In this document: piece by piece, positions 17,285 to 25,363 of the stretch
How positions within the stretch are numbered: the stretch's first letter is position 1
Layout: each line of letters opens with the position of its first letter
NCBI GenBank assembly: GCA_022510845.1
Contig: JAFLSR010000001.1
Coordinates: 62,001 to 126,000 of the forward strand
Direction of reading: 5' to 3'
DNA: 64,000 nucleotides
DNA from: Treponema sp.
GTDB taxonomy: Bacteria; Spirochaetota; Spirochaetia; Treponematales; Treponemataceae
The notes under the pieces: model-generated
Told to the model about the DNA's origin: nothing
Seen by the model: the letters and a program-made list of their open reading frames with translations, nothing else
The model's database searches: none
Program-made: the position numbers and the translations under genes

Positions 17285-17959
17285 TCAAAATTGTCCCGCC
17301 CATTTTAGCGGCAATTTTGAACACCCGTAATTCCTCACAACTACAATCTCAATTCCGCACGACTTTGAGAATTCCTTGTAGCGCTTGAACAGATTTCGTT
17401 GCGAAAAAAAACGCTTCAAAATTTCGCGCGGCGCAATTCCGTCGCGACGTCGCACGCGCAAAAAGCGAACGAACGCGGGCGCGTTCACAAAAAAAATCGC
17501 GCGGCATTTTTCCAAAAGTTCAGGCGTTTTGTAAAGGACTGCGGCGTTGAGCACGATTCCGCGCGGCGCGTCTTTTTTATTTTCAGGATTTTTTTCGAGC
17601 GAAACTTGCGCGATGATTTTTTCCACCCGCTCAACAAACGCAGGATAGACGATGCTTTCTTGCCGCGCCAAAAATTCTTTCTTTGAAAAAACAAGTTTTC
17701 CGAGCGCGCCCCTATTGAGCGAGCCGTCCGCATTCCGCAAGCAGATTCCGGCTTTTTCCGCGTCGCCGCAAAAGGCCGAAAATATTTCGTCCCGCTTTTC
17801 TTCGACAATTTCGTGAATCACAGAATCCGCATCGATGCAAAAAAATCCTTGGCGTTCCAAAGCGGAACAGACAAAATTTTTTCCTGCGGCGATTTTTCCT
17901 GTCACGCAGAAAATCGGAATCTCGCGCGAAATATTTTTTTCTTCAAATTCTTTGAACAT
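17285..17959 (-). CDS. coaE: Dephospho-CoA kinase
   Basis: FCVTGKIAAGKNFVCSALERQGFFCIDADSVIHEIV...NRGALGKLVFSKKEFLARQESIVYPAF. Confidence 0.85.
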   Translation of the reverse strand: MFKEFEEKNISREIPIFCVTGKIAAGKNFVCSALERQGFFCIDADSVIHEIVEEKRDEIFSAFCGDAEKAGICLRNADGSLNRGALGKLVFSKKEFLARQESIVYPAFVERVEKIIAQVSLEKNPENKKDAPRGIVLNAAVLYKTPELLEKCRAIFFVNAPAFVRFLRVRRRDGIAPREILKRFFSQRNLFKRYKEFSKSCGIEIVVVRNYGCSKLPLKWAGQF

Positions 17960-18031
17960 TTGGGGCTTCCGAATCCATTTTTGAATTCAAAAAATTGCGT
18001 CAGAATCGGCACTGGAATTTGGAGCGCAAGG

Positions 18032-19126
18032 CTAATCCCTGTTCCAGTTTCCGCGACTGGGATAATACGCCCAAAGACAAACATGATCGAATTGCTGGGA
18101 GCGGCCTTCAAAATCTATGGCGGAATAAATCGCGTTGTCAAGTTCATTCTTTGAAGGGTCTACCACCAAAAGCGCGTTCACTTCGTATCCGCTGCTCATT
18201 ATCGCATCGGCGTTCGTGTCAAACTCTTCTCTTTTACTGACAACACTTCCATCAGCATTCAAGTAAAAATGCTTTATGCCCGATGCAGTTCCCACAAGGA
18301 GGTAATCCTTTGTCACTGCAAGCGAATAAATGTAGTCGCCCGCGCTTACATATTTATTTGAAGCGCTTACATTTATTCCCCAATACAATCTACTTCCGCT
18401 TGAATAATAAAGGGTCGAAGTCGCGCCAGACCTTCCTTCATCAGTGCATGAAGCCGAACCATAATAAATAGAGTAAGGACTCGCAAATTCTACGCCATTT
18501 AGATACGCACATGAGGACGCGCCGTTTGCCCTTGTATCTGGAGTCGCAGTTGTCCCATTCAATTTATAGCCAGTTCCAGCGTAATTGAAAAACGCTTGAC
18601 GATTTGCGCTTGCGATTGTGTTCGTGCAAAAAAGGTAAAGCGCGGGATTGTCATAGCCAGTGCCTGTCGCAGAAGTGGGTAAAGACGACACTATTCCCCA
18701 AGAGTTACCTCCATCCTTGCTTGTATAGATATAGCGTCCGTTCCAACGGTTCTGCCCTTTGCTCGTGTTTTCTTCCCATGTGGCGGTGAGTGCGTAAAGA
18801 TTGGTTCCATCTGCGGCGAGCGTTATGACATAATCGGAGTTTCCTATGTTGCGGGCAGAACAAACTTTTACCCAGCCGCCTTCTCTGTGGTCTGCAACAT
18901 TTCCAGTATTTATCTTGCGATAAACCGCCGCGCCGTTTGCCAAATAAATGTATTCTTGCCCACCACTTCCAAACCGAATGAGCGCGCGTATGCTTCCTGC
19001 CACAGTTCCGTCGTTGAGCTTCACTTCTTTTCTGATGTTCGAGAAAATCTCCTGCTGACAGCCGCTCAAAAAGAACACGGAGGAAAGTAAGGAGAAAAGG
19101 AAAAAGAATTTTTTTGCCAAGTTCAT
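18032..19126 (-). CDS. Putative lipoprotein with WD/BNR-like repeats
   Basis: Lipobox-like FFLSGCQQE; YIYTSKDGGNSWGIVSSLP sialidase/BNR-like Asp-box. Confidence 0.6.
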   Translation of the reverse strand: MNLAKKFFFLFSLLSSVFFLSGCQQEIFSNIRKEVKLNDGTVAGSIRALIRFGSGGQEYIYLANGAAVYRKINTGNVADHREGGWVKVCSARNIGNSDYVITLAADGTNLYALTATWEENTSKGQNRWNGRYIYTSKDGGNSWGIVSSLPTSATGTGYDNPALYLFCTNTIASANRQAFFNYAGTGYKLNGTTATPDTRANGASSCAYLNGVEFASPYSIYYGSASCTDEGRSGATSTLYYSSGSRLYWGINVSASNKYVSAGDYIYSLAVTKDYLLVGTASGIKHFYLNADGSVVSKREEFDTNADAIMSSGYEVNALLVVDPSKNELDNAIYSAIDFEGRSQQFDHVCLWAYYPSRGNWNRD

Positions 19127-19142
19127 TCGCCCCTCTCCACAA

Positions 19143-19784
19143 TTAAAAATGATATTTCATTCCGGCCGAAATCGAAACAATATTCAAAAAATCATTGTAC
19201 TTGCGCTTGTTTTTGTCAGCATACCATTGCGGCATATATGTAAAAAAACCTTCAATGCCGGCAGACCAACTTTCGTTGATGCGATAGTACAATCCCGCGC
19301 CGCCACGCAAAATGAACGCGGGGAAAAAAGTGTTGCTCAAATAATTTTCGATTGCCATTCCGACGTTCACAGTAATCGGAATCTCGAATTTTTTTATGGC
19401 GGGCAAAAAAGTCGCGCCCACAGTCATCGGAATGTACGTGAACATATTGCTTCCGATGGTCGGATTGTAGCCGAACGCCACTTCCGCGCCCACAGCAAGC
19501 CACGGCAAAATAAAACGCCCGTAGCCCACAGTAATCTGCCCGCCCACTTTCATTTTTCCGTCAAAATTCAGCGGAATGTTCGGCATGATTCTCAGGTTCA
19601 AAAATTGGTCGCCAGGTCCATTTTGAAGATAAACATAGTCTTCGCCGTCATCATATTCATCGGGAGCGGATTCATCGTATTCGTCTTCGTAAGATTCGCT
19701 TTGGGCAAAAGAATTCGCGCTGAACACCAAAAGAGCCGCAAAAACGAAAGAAGAGAAAGCGAAAATTTTGAATACCTTCGACAT
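19143..19784 (-). CDS. Putative outer-membrane beta-barrel protein
   Basis: Signal peptide, acidic N-terminal segment, alternating beta-barrel pattern ending in ISAGMKYHF. Confidence 0.6.
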   Translation of the reverse strand: MSKVFKIFAFSSFVFAALLVFSANSFAQSESYEDEYDESAPDEYDDGEDYVYLQNGPGDQFLNLRIMPNIPLNFDGKMKVGGQITVGYGRFILPWLAVGAEVAFGYNPTIGSNMFTYIPMTVGATFLPAIKKFEIPITVNVGMAIENYLSNTFFPAFILRGGAGLYYRINESWSAGIEGFFTYMPQWYADKNKRKYNDFLNIVSISAGMKYHF

Positions 19785-20001
19785 CGGATAGCCTGTTTTA
19801 CTTTTTTATTTGAAAATCAATATTATACTATAGGTTTTTCGTTTTTTGTTCAATATGGGAAACAACAAAAGATAAAATTAAGTTACAGTAAAATTTAAGA
19901 TTGTCGCGGCAAGTTTTCTCGCTTGAATTTGCGGCTGAAATTTGATACCATTTTTATGATTTTTGTGGCGCGAATTTGAAATGCGAATTCAGGAGAAAAC
20001 T

Positions 20002-20874
20002 ATGGAATGCAAAATCATCGACGGAAAGGCGTTGTCGGCTGAAATAAGGAATGAAGTGGCTGAAAAAGTCGCCGCTCTCAAACAGAAAGGGCTTGAGCCG
20101 TGCCTCGCCGTAATTTTGGTGGGCGAAAATCCTGCGAGCGTTTCATACGTTACCGGCAAGCAAAAGGCTTTGGCAGAATGCGGAATGAAGGACGTTTCGC
20201 TGCGGCTGCCGCAAGACACAAGCGAAGCAGAACTTTTGGATTTGATTTCCAAATTGAACGGCGACAATTCCGTTCACGGAATTTTGGTTCAACTTCCGCT
20301 TCCCCCGCAAATCGACGAAGAAAAAATTTTGCTTGCGATAAATCCGAAAAAAGACGTGGACGGCTTCCATCCTGTGAACATGGGAAATCTGCTCATCGGA
20401 AAAAAATCATTTTTGCCATGCACGCCGCACGGAATTTTGGTCATGCTCGAACGCGCCGGGGTGCAAACGGACGGTGCTAGAGTCGCCGTCGTCGGACGTT
20501 CAAACATCGTTGGAAAACCGATTGCAGTCCTGCTTTCGCGCCGCGAATACAATGCCACCGTCACGATTTGTCACACGGGCACTCGGGATTTGGGCGCGGT
20601 CACTCGCGAGGCTGACATCATCATCGCGGCGGCCGGCCACCCGAACACGATAACCGCGGAGATGGTAAAAGAAGGCGCGTGCGTGATTGATGTCGGCGTG
20701 AACCGAATTCCCGACCCGACAAAAAAAAGCGGATTCCGTTTGGCAGGCGACGTGGATTTTGACATGGTAAAAGAAAAGGCGGCGTTCATCACGCCAGTGC
20801 CGGGCGGCGTGGGTCCAATGACAATCGCGATGCTAATGCAGAACACTTTGGAAGCCGCCGAAAGGACGCTGTAA
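20002..20874 (+). CDS. folD: Methylenetetrahydrofolate dehydrogenase/cyclohydrolase
   Basis: [23 protein letters not shown]...GILVQLPLP...[11 protein letters not shown]...[16 protein letters not shown]...[19 protein letters not shown]. Confidence 0.97.
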   Translation: MECKIIDGKALSAEIRNEVAEKVAALKQKGLEPCLAVILVGENPASVSYVTGKQKALAECGMKDVSLRLPQDTSEAELLDLISKLNGDNSVHGILVQLPLPPQIDEEKILLAINPKKDVDGFHPVNMGNLLIGKKSFLPCTPHGILVMLERAGVQTDGARVAVVGRSNIVGKPIAVLLSRREYNATVTICHTGTRDLGAVTREADIIIAAAGHPNTITAEMVKEGACVIDVGVNRIPDPTKKSGFRLAGDVDFDMVKEKAAFITPVPGGVGPMTIAMLMQNTLEAAERTL

Positions 20875-20946
20875 AAGAAAACTCGTTGCGCGTTCCACCA
20901 TACGACACATTATTGAACAACTCTATTCTTTCTGCTAAAATAAATT

Positions 20947-22803
20947 ATGGACACAAGAGAACAAATCCGCTTGGCCGTCGCCGAAGCGTTGAACCAACTT
21001 AAAGCAGAAAAAAACATTCAGGCAGAAAAAATCCGGACGGGCGCGCTCGCGCTTGAAACCCCGCCCGATCCCAAAATGGGCGACCTCGGAATTCCGCTTT
21101 TTTCTTTTGCGAAAATTTTTCGGATTGCGCCGCCTCAGATTTCCGCGGACGTAGTTCGGATTTTGCGCGAAGCGGAATCTCTCGAATGCGAAAACGAAGA
21201 CGGAAAAAAAGTCGAAATAAAAATTTCTTCGCTCGGAGAGATTTTGAACACAGGTCCTTACGTCAATTTCAAACTGAACAAGGCGAACGAAACTTTTTCG
21301 ATTTTGAAAAAAATCGCGGAGCAAAAGGAAAATTACGGCTCGCTCGACGCGGAAGGAAAAAAGCCGCTTTGCGCTCAGCGAATAATGCTCGAATTTTCAA
21401 GCCCCAATACGAACAAGCCGCTTCATCTTGGGCACATGAGGAACGACGCGCTCGGAGAAAGCGTCTCGCGGATTTTGAAAAAGGCGGGCGCGGAAGTTTT
21501 CAAAGTGAACATCATCAACAATCGTGGAATCCACATTTGCAAAAGTATGCTCGCCTACAAGATGTTCCACGAGGCGCAGGGCGACACCCCCTCCTCGCTC
21601 GGAATGAAGGGCGACCATTTTGTGGGAAAATGCTACGTGGAATATGACAAGCATTCAAAGGAACATCCCGAAGAAAATCTGCAAGCCAAGGCGGAAGAAA
21701 TGCTTGTCGCATGGGAAAAAGGCGATGCGGAAACGCGCGCGCTTTGGCAAAAGATGAACGAATGGACGCTGGACGGAATCAAGCAGACTTACGAACGCAC
21801 GGGCGTTTCTTTTAACAAACTTTATTTTGAAAGCGACACCTATCTCAAAGGAAAAGACGAAATCGAACGCGGGCTTGAAAAAGGAATCTTCTTCAAGGCG
21901 GCGGACGGCTCTGTGCGAGTGGACATCACCGAAGCCGTGGGCAAGGGAAAGGACGGCGAAGACCACGAAAAAGTCCTTCTTCGCAGCGACGGCACTTCCG
22001 TATACATCACACAGGACATCGGCACGGCGATTGCGCGGCACAACGACTGGCAGTTCAACCAAATGATTTACGTCGTCGCCACCGAACAGAATTTTCATTT
22101 CAAGACGCTGTTCTACATTCTGAAAAAACTTGGTTTCGAGTGGGCGCAAAAACTCTACCATTTGGCTTACGGTCTTGTGAACTTGCCAAGCGGAAGGATG
22201 AAGAGCCGCGAAGGAACAGTCGTGGACGCGGACGATTTGATTGACAGTTTGCACGAAGCGGCTTTGGAAGAAATCCGTCAAAAGGGGCGCGACAAGGATT
22301 TGGAGGACGCTGACGGCGTGGCAGAAAAAATCGCGCTTTCCGCGCTGCACTATTACTTGCTTCAAGCGACGCCCATAAAGGATATGCTTTTCAATCCGGA
22401 AGAATCGCTTTCGTTCAACGGGAACACAGGCCCCTACCTGCAATATATGACGGCGAGGATTTCTTCGATTTTGGAAAAGGCAAAATCGGAAGGGCTGGAA
22501 AGCGACACAAGCGAAGAAGCGGCGGCACTTCTTGCAAGCGAAGACGAATGGGAACTGACAAAGCAACTCGAAGCATTGCCCGCCACCGTCTGCAAGGCGG
22601 CGCAGAATTTCGACCCGAGTTTGGTGGCGGCGTTCCTTTACGACACGGCAAAACTTTTCAGCAAGTTCTACCAAAACTGCCCGATTCTCACCGCGGAAAC
22701 AAAGCCGCTTGCCCGCGCCCGGCTCGCGCTCGCAGAAAGCACGCTCACTGTTATGAAAATCGCGATGGACTTGGTGCTCGTACCGTTTTTGGAGAAGATG
22801 TAA
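20947..22803 (+). CDS. argS: Arginyl-tRNA synthetase
   Basis: LEFSSPNTNKPLHLGHMRNDALGESVSRIL...GLVNLPSGRMKSREGTVVDADDLID. Confidence 0.96.
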   Translation: MDTREQIRLAVAEALNQLKAEKNIQAEKIRTGALALETPPDPKMGDLGIPLFSFAKIFRIAPPQISADVVRILREAESLECENEDGKKVEIKISSLGEILNTGPYVNFKLNKANETFSILKKIAEQKENYGSLDAEGKKPLCAQRIMLEFSSPNTNKPLHLGHMRNDALGESVSRILKKAGAEVFKVNIINNRGIHICKSMLAYKMFHEAQGDTPSSLGMKGDHFVGKCYVEYDKHSKEHPEENLQAKAEEMLVAWEKGDAETRALWQKMNEWTLDGIKQTYERTGVSFNKLYFESDTYLKGKDEIERGLEKGIFFKAADGSVRVDITEAVGKGKDGEDHEKVLLRSDGTSVYITQDIGTAIARHNDWQFNQMIYVVATEQNFHFKTLFYILKKLGFEWAQKLYHLAYGLVNLPSGRMKSREGTVVDADDLIDSLHEAALEEIRQKGRDKDLEDADGVAEKIALSALHYYLLQATPIKDMLFNPEESLSFNGNTGPYLQYMTARISSILEKAKSEGLESDTSEEAAALLASEDEWELTKQLEALPATVCKAAQNFDPSLVAAFLYDTAKLFSKFYQNCPILTAETKPLARARLALAESTLTVMKIAMDLVLVPFLEKM

Positions 22804-22882
22804 AACGATACGAAGCATCGCAGTTAATAATTAACAGCGAACAGTGAATAGTTGTGGCGAATTCTCGAACGGCGATTTTTCC

Positions 22883-22911
22883 TTGACAGATTTTGTAATA
22901 CAAAATAATAT
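22883..22911 (+). promoter_or_regulatory. Consensus sigma-70 promoter, not assigned to a protein gene
   Basis: TTGACA-17-TAATAT; spacer contains the palindrome TTTTGTA-A-TACAAAA. Confidence 0.6.
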
Positions 22912-22917
22912 TACACA

Positions 22918-23031
22918 GTGACGCGGCGACACGGATGTCGCCGCGTCTGACTTGAAAAGATACATCTCTGTCCTTTTCAAGTGCGAAGTCGGAAGCAATG
23001 TCTCATTGCGATTTTAGCATTACGACTTCGC
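22918..23031 (+). ncRNA. Candidate structured RNA with three consecutive hairpins
   Basis: GACGCGGCGACA/TGTCGCCGCGTC (22920-22947), ACTTGAAAAG/CTTTTCAAGT (22950-22982), GCGAAGTCG/CGACTTCGC (22983-23031, inner GCAATG-TCT-CATTGC). Confidence 0.35.
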
Positions 23032-23776
23032 TTTCGCCTGAAAGCGTTTCCTTTCGAGACCTTCCTTTACTCAAGTACGATGTTTCGACACGCACACGAT
23101 ACTTTACGCCTTCCATAAGATTGGTCGGCGCAAAGAAAGTGAGTTCCGAAGGCTTGTTGCGGAAAATTTTTGAATGCTCAACTTCAATCCAACGGCTTTC
23201 ATCATCGACATTTTGTCCGCTTTCTGTCTGCGGCACAAAACAGAGTTTGTCATTTTCCTCGCCAAGTTTCAAGCGCATCCCGCTTACAGTAACAGGCTCT
23301 CCGGAAGTCACAAAGCCGTCTTTTTCGTTTCGGTAAACGTCTGCGACTTCTTCAATGACAGGCGCTTTTTCAGGCTTCAAGATTGCATCAACGGAAAGGT
23401 TCTTTACAGAATTCAGCGCATCCTCTGAAGGCGTAAAGCCGAGCGTAAACTGCGAGATGTCAGATGCGGCGTTTGACGCATTCTTGATTCTTCCTTTGTG
23501 CTTTATCTTTAAAAGCCCAATGTCAAGGAGTTTCACCGTGAAACCTTGCCCGAGAAGTTGCAGGAGTTTGTCTTGGTACACTTGCAAATGGTGCAACATA
23601 AGCGAGATGTCGGTCACCGTTCCATCGTTTTTGATTGCGGAGAGCGTGCTTTTTACCGTAGCGGTTTTGTTGGATACATTCGCAACAAGCGAGCCATCGT
23701 CTAAAAGCGTATTCTTCCGCAACTTTATCATAAGCCCTGTGTCAAGGCTTTCGTTTGTAAACAATTCTTTCTTCAT
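23003..23776 (-). CDS. HU-like DNA-binding protein with DUF4469-type C-terminal domain (family by recall)
   Basis: KTATVKSTLSAIKNDGTVTDISLMLHHLQVYQDKLLQLLGQGFTVKLLDIGLLKI plus C-terminal Ig-like VTVSGMRLKLGEENDKLCFVP. Confidence 0.6.
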   Translation of the reverse strand: MKKELFTNESLDTGLMIKLRKNTLLDDGSLVANVSNKTATVKSTLSAIKNDGTVTDISLMLHHLQVYQDKLLQLLGQGFTVKLLDIGLLKIKHKGRIKNASNAASDISQFTLGFTPSEDALNSVKNLSVDAILKPEKAPVIEEVADVYRNEKDGFVTSGEPVTVSGMRLKLGEENDKLCFVPQTESGQNVDDESRWIEVEHSKIFRNKPSELTFFAPTNLMEGVKYRVRVETSYLSKGRSRKETLSGESEVVMLKSQ

Positions 23777-23912
23777 AGGAATACCATCCTTATGAAATTT
23801 CAATAGAAATTTTCATGAAAAAATAAATTTTCTATTGACCCCGGCGGTCCATGCGTGATACTATTATTCAACGAATGTAGTGTTCACGCACTATTTTTTA
23901 TGGGCTTGTGCC

Positions 23913-23990
23913 TTACTGCAATAAGGCGCAAGCCTTTGTCTTTTCGCACCGGCTACAGCGAAAAGACGCAAAGACATCTGTTTCCATCAT
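23913..23990 (-). CDS. Small Cys-rich ORF, 25 aa, in leader of the HU-like gene
   Basis: Near-perfect SD (TAAGGAGGTGAAAGATATG); MMETDVFASFRCSRCEKTKACALLQ; ORF overlaps two hairpins. Confidence 0.35.
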   Translation of the reverse strand: MMETDVFASFRCSRCEKTKACALLQ

Positions 23991-24003
23991 ATCTTTCACC
24001 TCC

Positions 24004-24714
24004 TTATTGCCAACTTTGGCGTTCCATTTCCATCTCATATTCCCTTTCAAAGTCGTAAGTGTAGCTGTATTTCAATGGAGCGATGGAATCTATAAACGCC
24101 GCAAATTTTCGTATTATGCAATCGCCCAAATAGGAATCGTCATCGCGAGTGCGCCTTGTTTCATTCCAGTTGTAAAACCTGCGCAATGTTTCCATCCGCC
24201 TTTTCGCCGCTTCGTGCGAAACGCCGAATGCCTTTTTCAAAAACTCTTCGTCGATTTTTTTTCCTCGTCTTGCAAGCTCAATCAAAATCTCCTCGCACAT
24301 AAAAAGTTGCGCGGTGAAAAAATTCGCCTCCACCTCATACTTTGAATACAATGCCTCAAAACGTGCGTCGCCCGTCTCTCGCATCGTTGTAATGAGCGCG
24401 ATGTCGTGTTTGCAATAATAATGGGAGAATTCATGCCCCTTGCTGAATTTTTGGCGAAAGGGCGGCGACTTCTCATTGAAAAAAATAATGTGTTGCCCGT
24501 CCAATTCCACAATCGCGGCATCGTCGCTTCCTACAATCTGCCTTGCGCGAAGCCCTGCCCCTTCTATTTCGGAAAACGGCATCAAATCGATGTCGCTCAT
24601 TTCTTCGATTACGCTTTCAATCGAAAAAGGGAAAGTTGTTATGGAACTAGCGCAAAGCAAAATTTCATTGGCTCCTTGCGCGGTCTTTTTAAAGTCTGGA
24701 CGTTCTTCCAACAT
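24004..24714 (-). CDS. ImmA/IrrE-type metallopeptidase domain protein
   Basis: FSKGHEFSHYYCKHDI (HEXXH), YEVEANFFTAQLFMCEE; RBS GGAGGT before MLEERPDF. Confidence 0.8.
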   Translation of the reverse strand: MLEERPDFKKTAQGANEILLCASSITTFPFSIESVIEEMSDIDLMPFSEIEGAGLRARQIVGSDDAAIVELDGQHIIFFNEKSPPFRQKFSKGHEFSHYYCKHDIALITTMRETGDARFEALYSKYEVEANFFTAQLFMCEEILIELARRGKKIDEEFLKKAFGVSHEAAKRRMETLRRFYNWNETRRTRDDDSYLGDCIIRKFAAFIDSIAPLKYSYTYDFEREYEMEMERQSWQ

Positions 24715-24757
24715 ATTTACCTCCTTGATGCGTACTAGACGCATGGCTGATTTCATC

Positions 24758-25093
24758 CTATTTTTTCCTGCTTCTCTTGAACGCCGCTTTCAGTATCTCC
24801 TCGGCAGTTTCGAGTTCAATGGGATTCAATTCGACAAGCATCCTTTGAATCGAATTGATTTTTTTACTCACAGGATTTTCTGTAATTCGGTCATTACCCA
24901 AAAGGTAATCCGCTCCGACACCAAAAAGCTCACACAACTTCAAGAACACGTCTTGTCTTGGAACAACACCGTTTGTTTCCCACATACAAACACGAGTCTT
25001 TTGTATGCCAAGCCTTTGCGCCAAAGCCTCCTGTGTAAGACCTTTCTTTTCCCTTTCCTGTCTTACACGCTCCGAAAACTTCATATTTCCCAT
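24758..25093 (-). CDS. XRE-family HTH transcriptional regulator
   Basis: KFSERVRQEREKKGLTQEALAQRLGIQKTRVCMWETNGVVPRQDVFLKLCELFGVGADYLLG. Confidence 0.85.
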   Translation of the reverse strand: MGNMKFSERVRQEREKKGLTQEALAQRLGIQKTRVCMWETNGVVPRQDVFLKLCELFGVGADYLLGNDRITENPVSKKINSIQRMLVELNPIELETAEEILKAAFKRSRKK

Positions 25094-25363
25094 CTTTCCC
25101 TCCAAACGCATTTTCGTACTTGCCAAGTAAAATACGATTTTAAACAAGTTCAAAATCATTGAACTATGCTAATAATAGCATAGGAAAAACAGTTTGTCAA
25201 GTTATTTTTGTGCAAATTCAATAAAATTGAACATCACGAACAGGCGATAAATTCAAAATTTATCGCCTGTTCCGCATATAGAGAATAGGCTATACGTGGT
25301 ATGCGGAATCGCCTATTCATCATATTGCGTATAGCCTATAAATTTTGAATTTGTGGATTTTTC

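Noticed and set aside
21655-22818. 387-aa minus-strand ORF
   Set aside because: Antisense to argS; biased composition.
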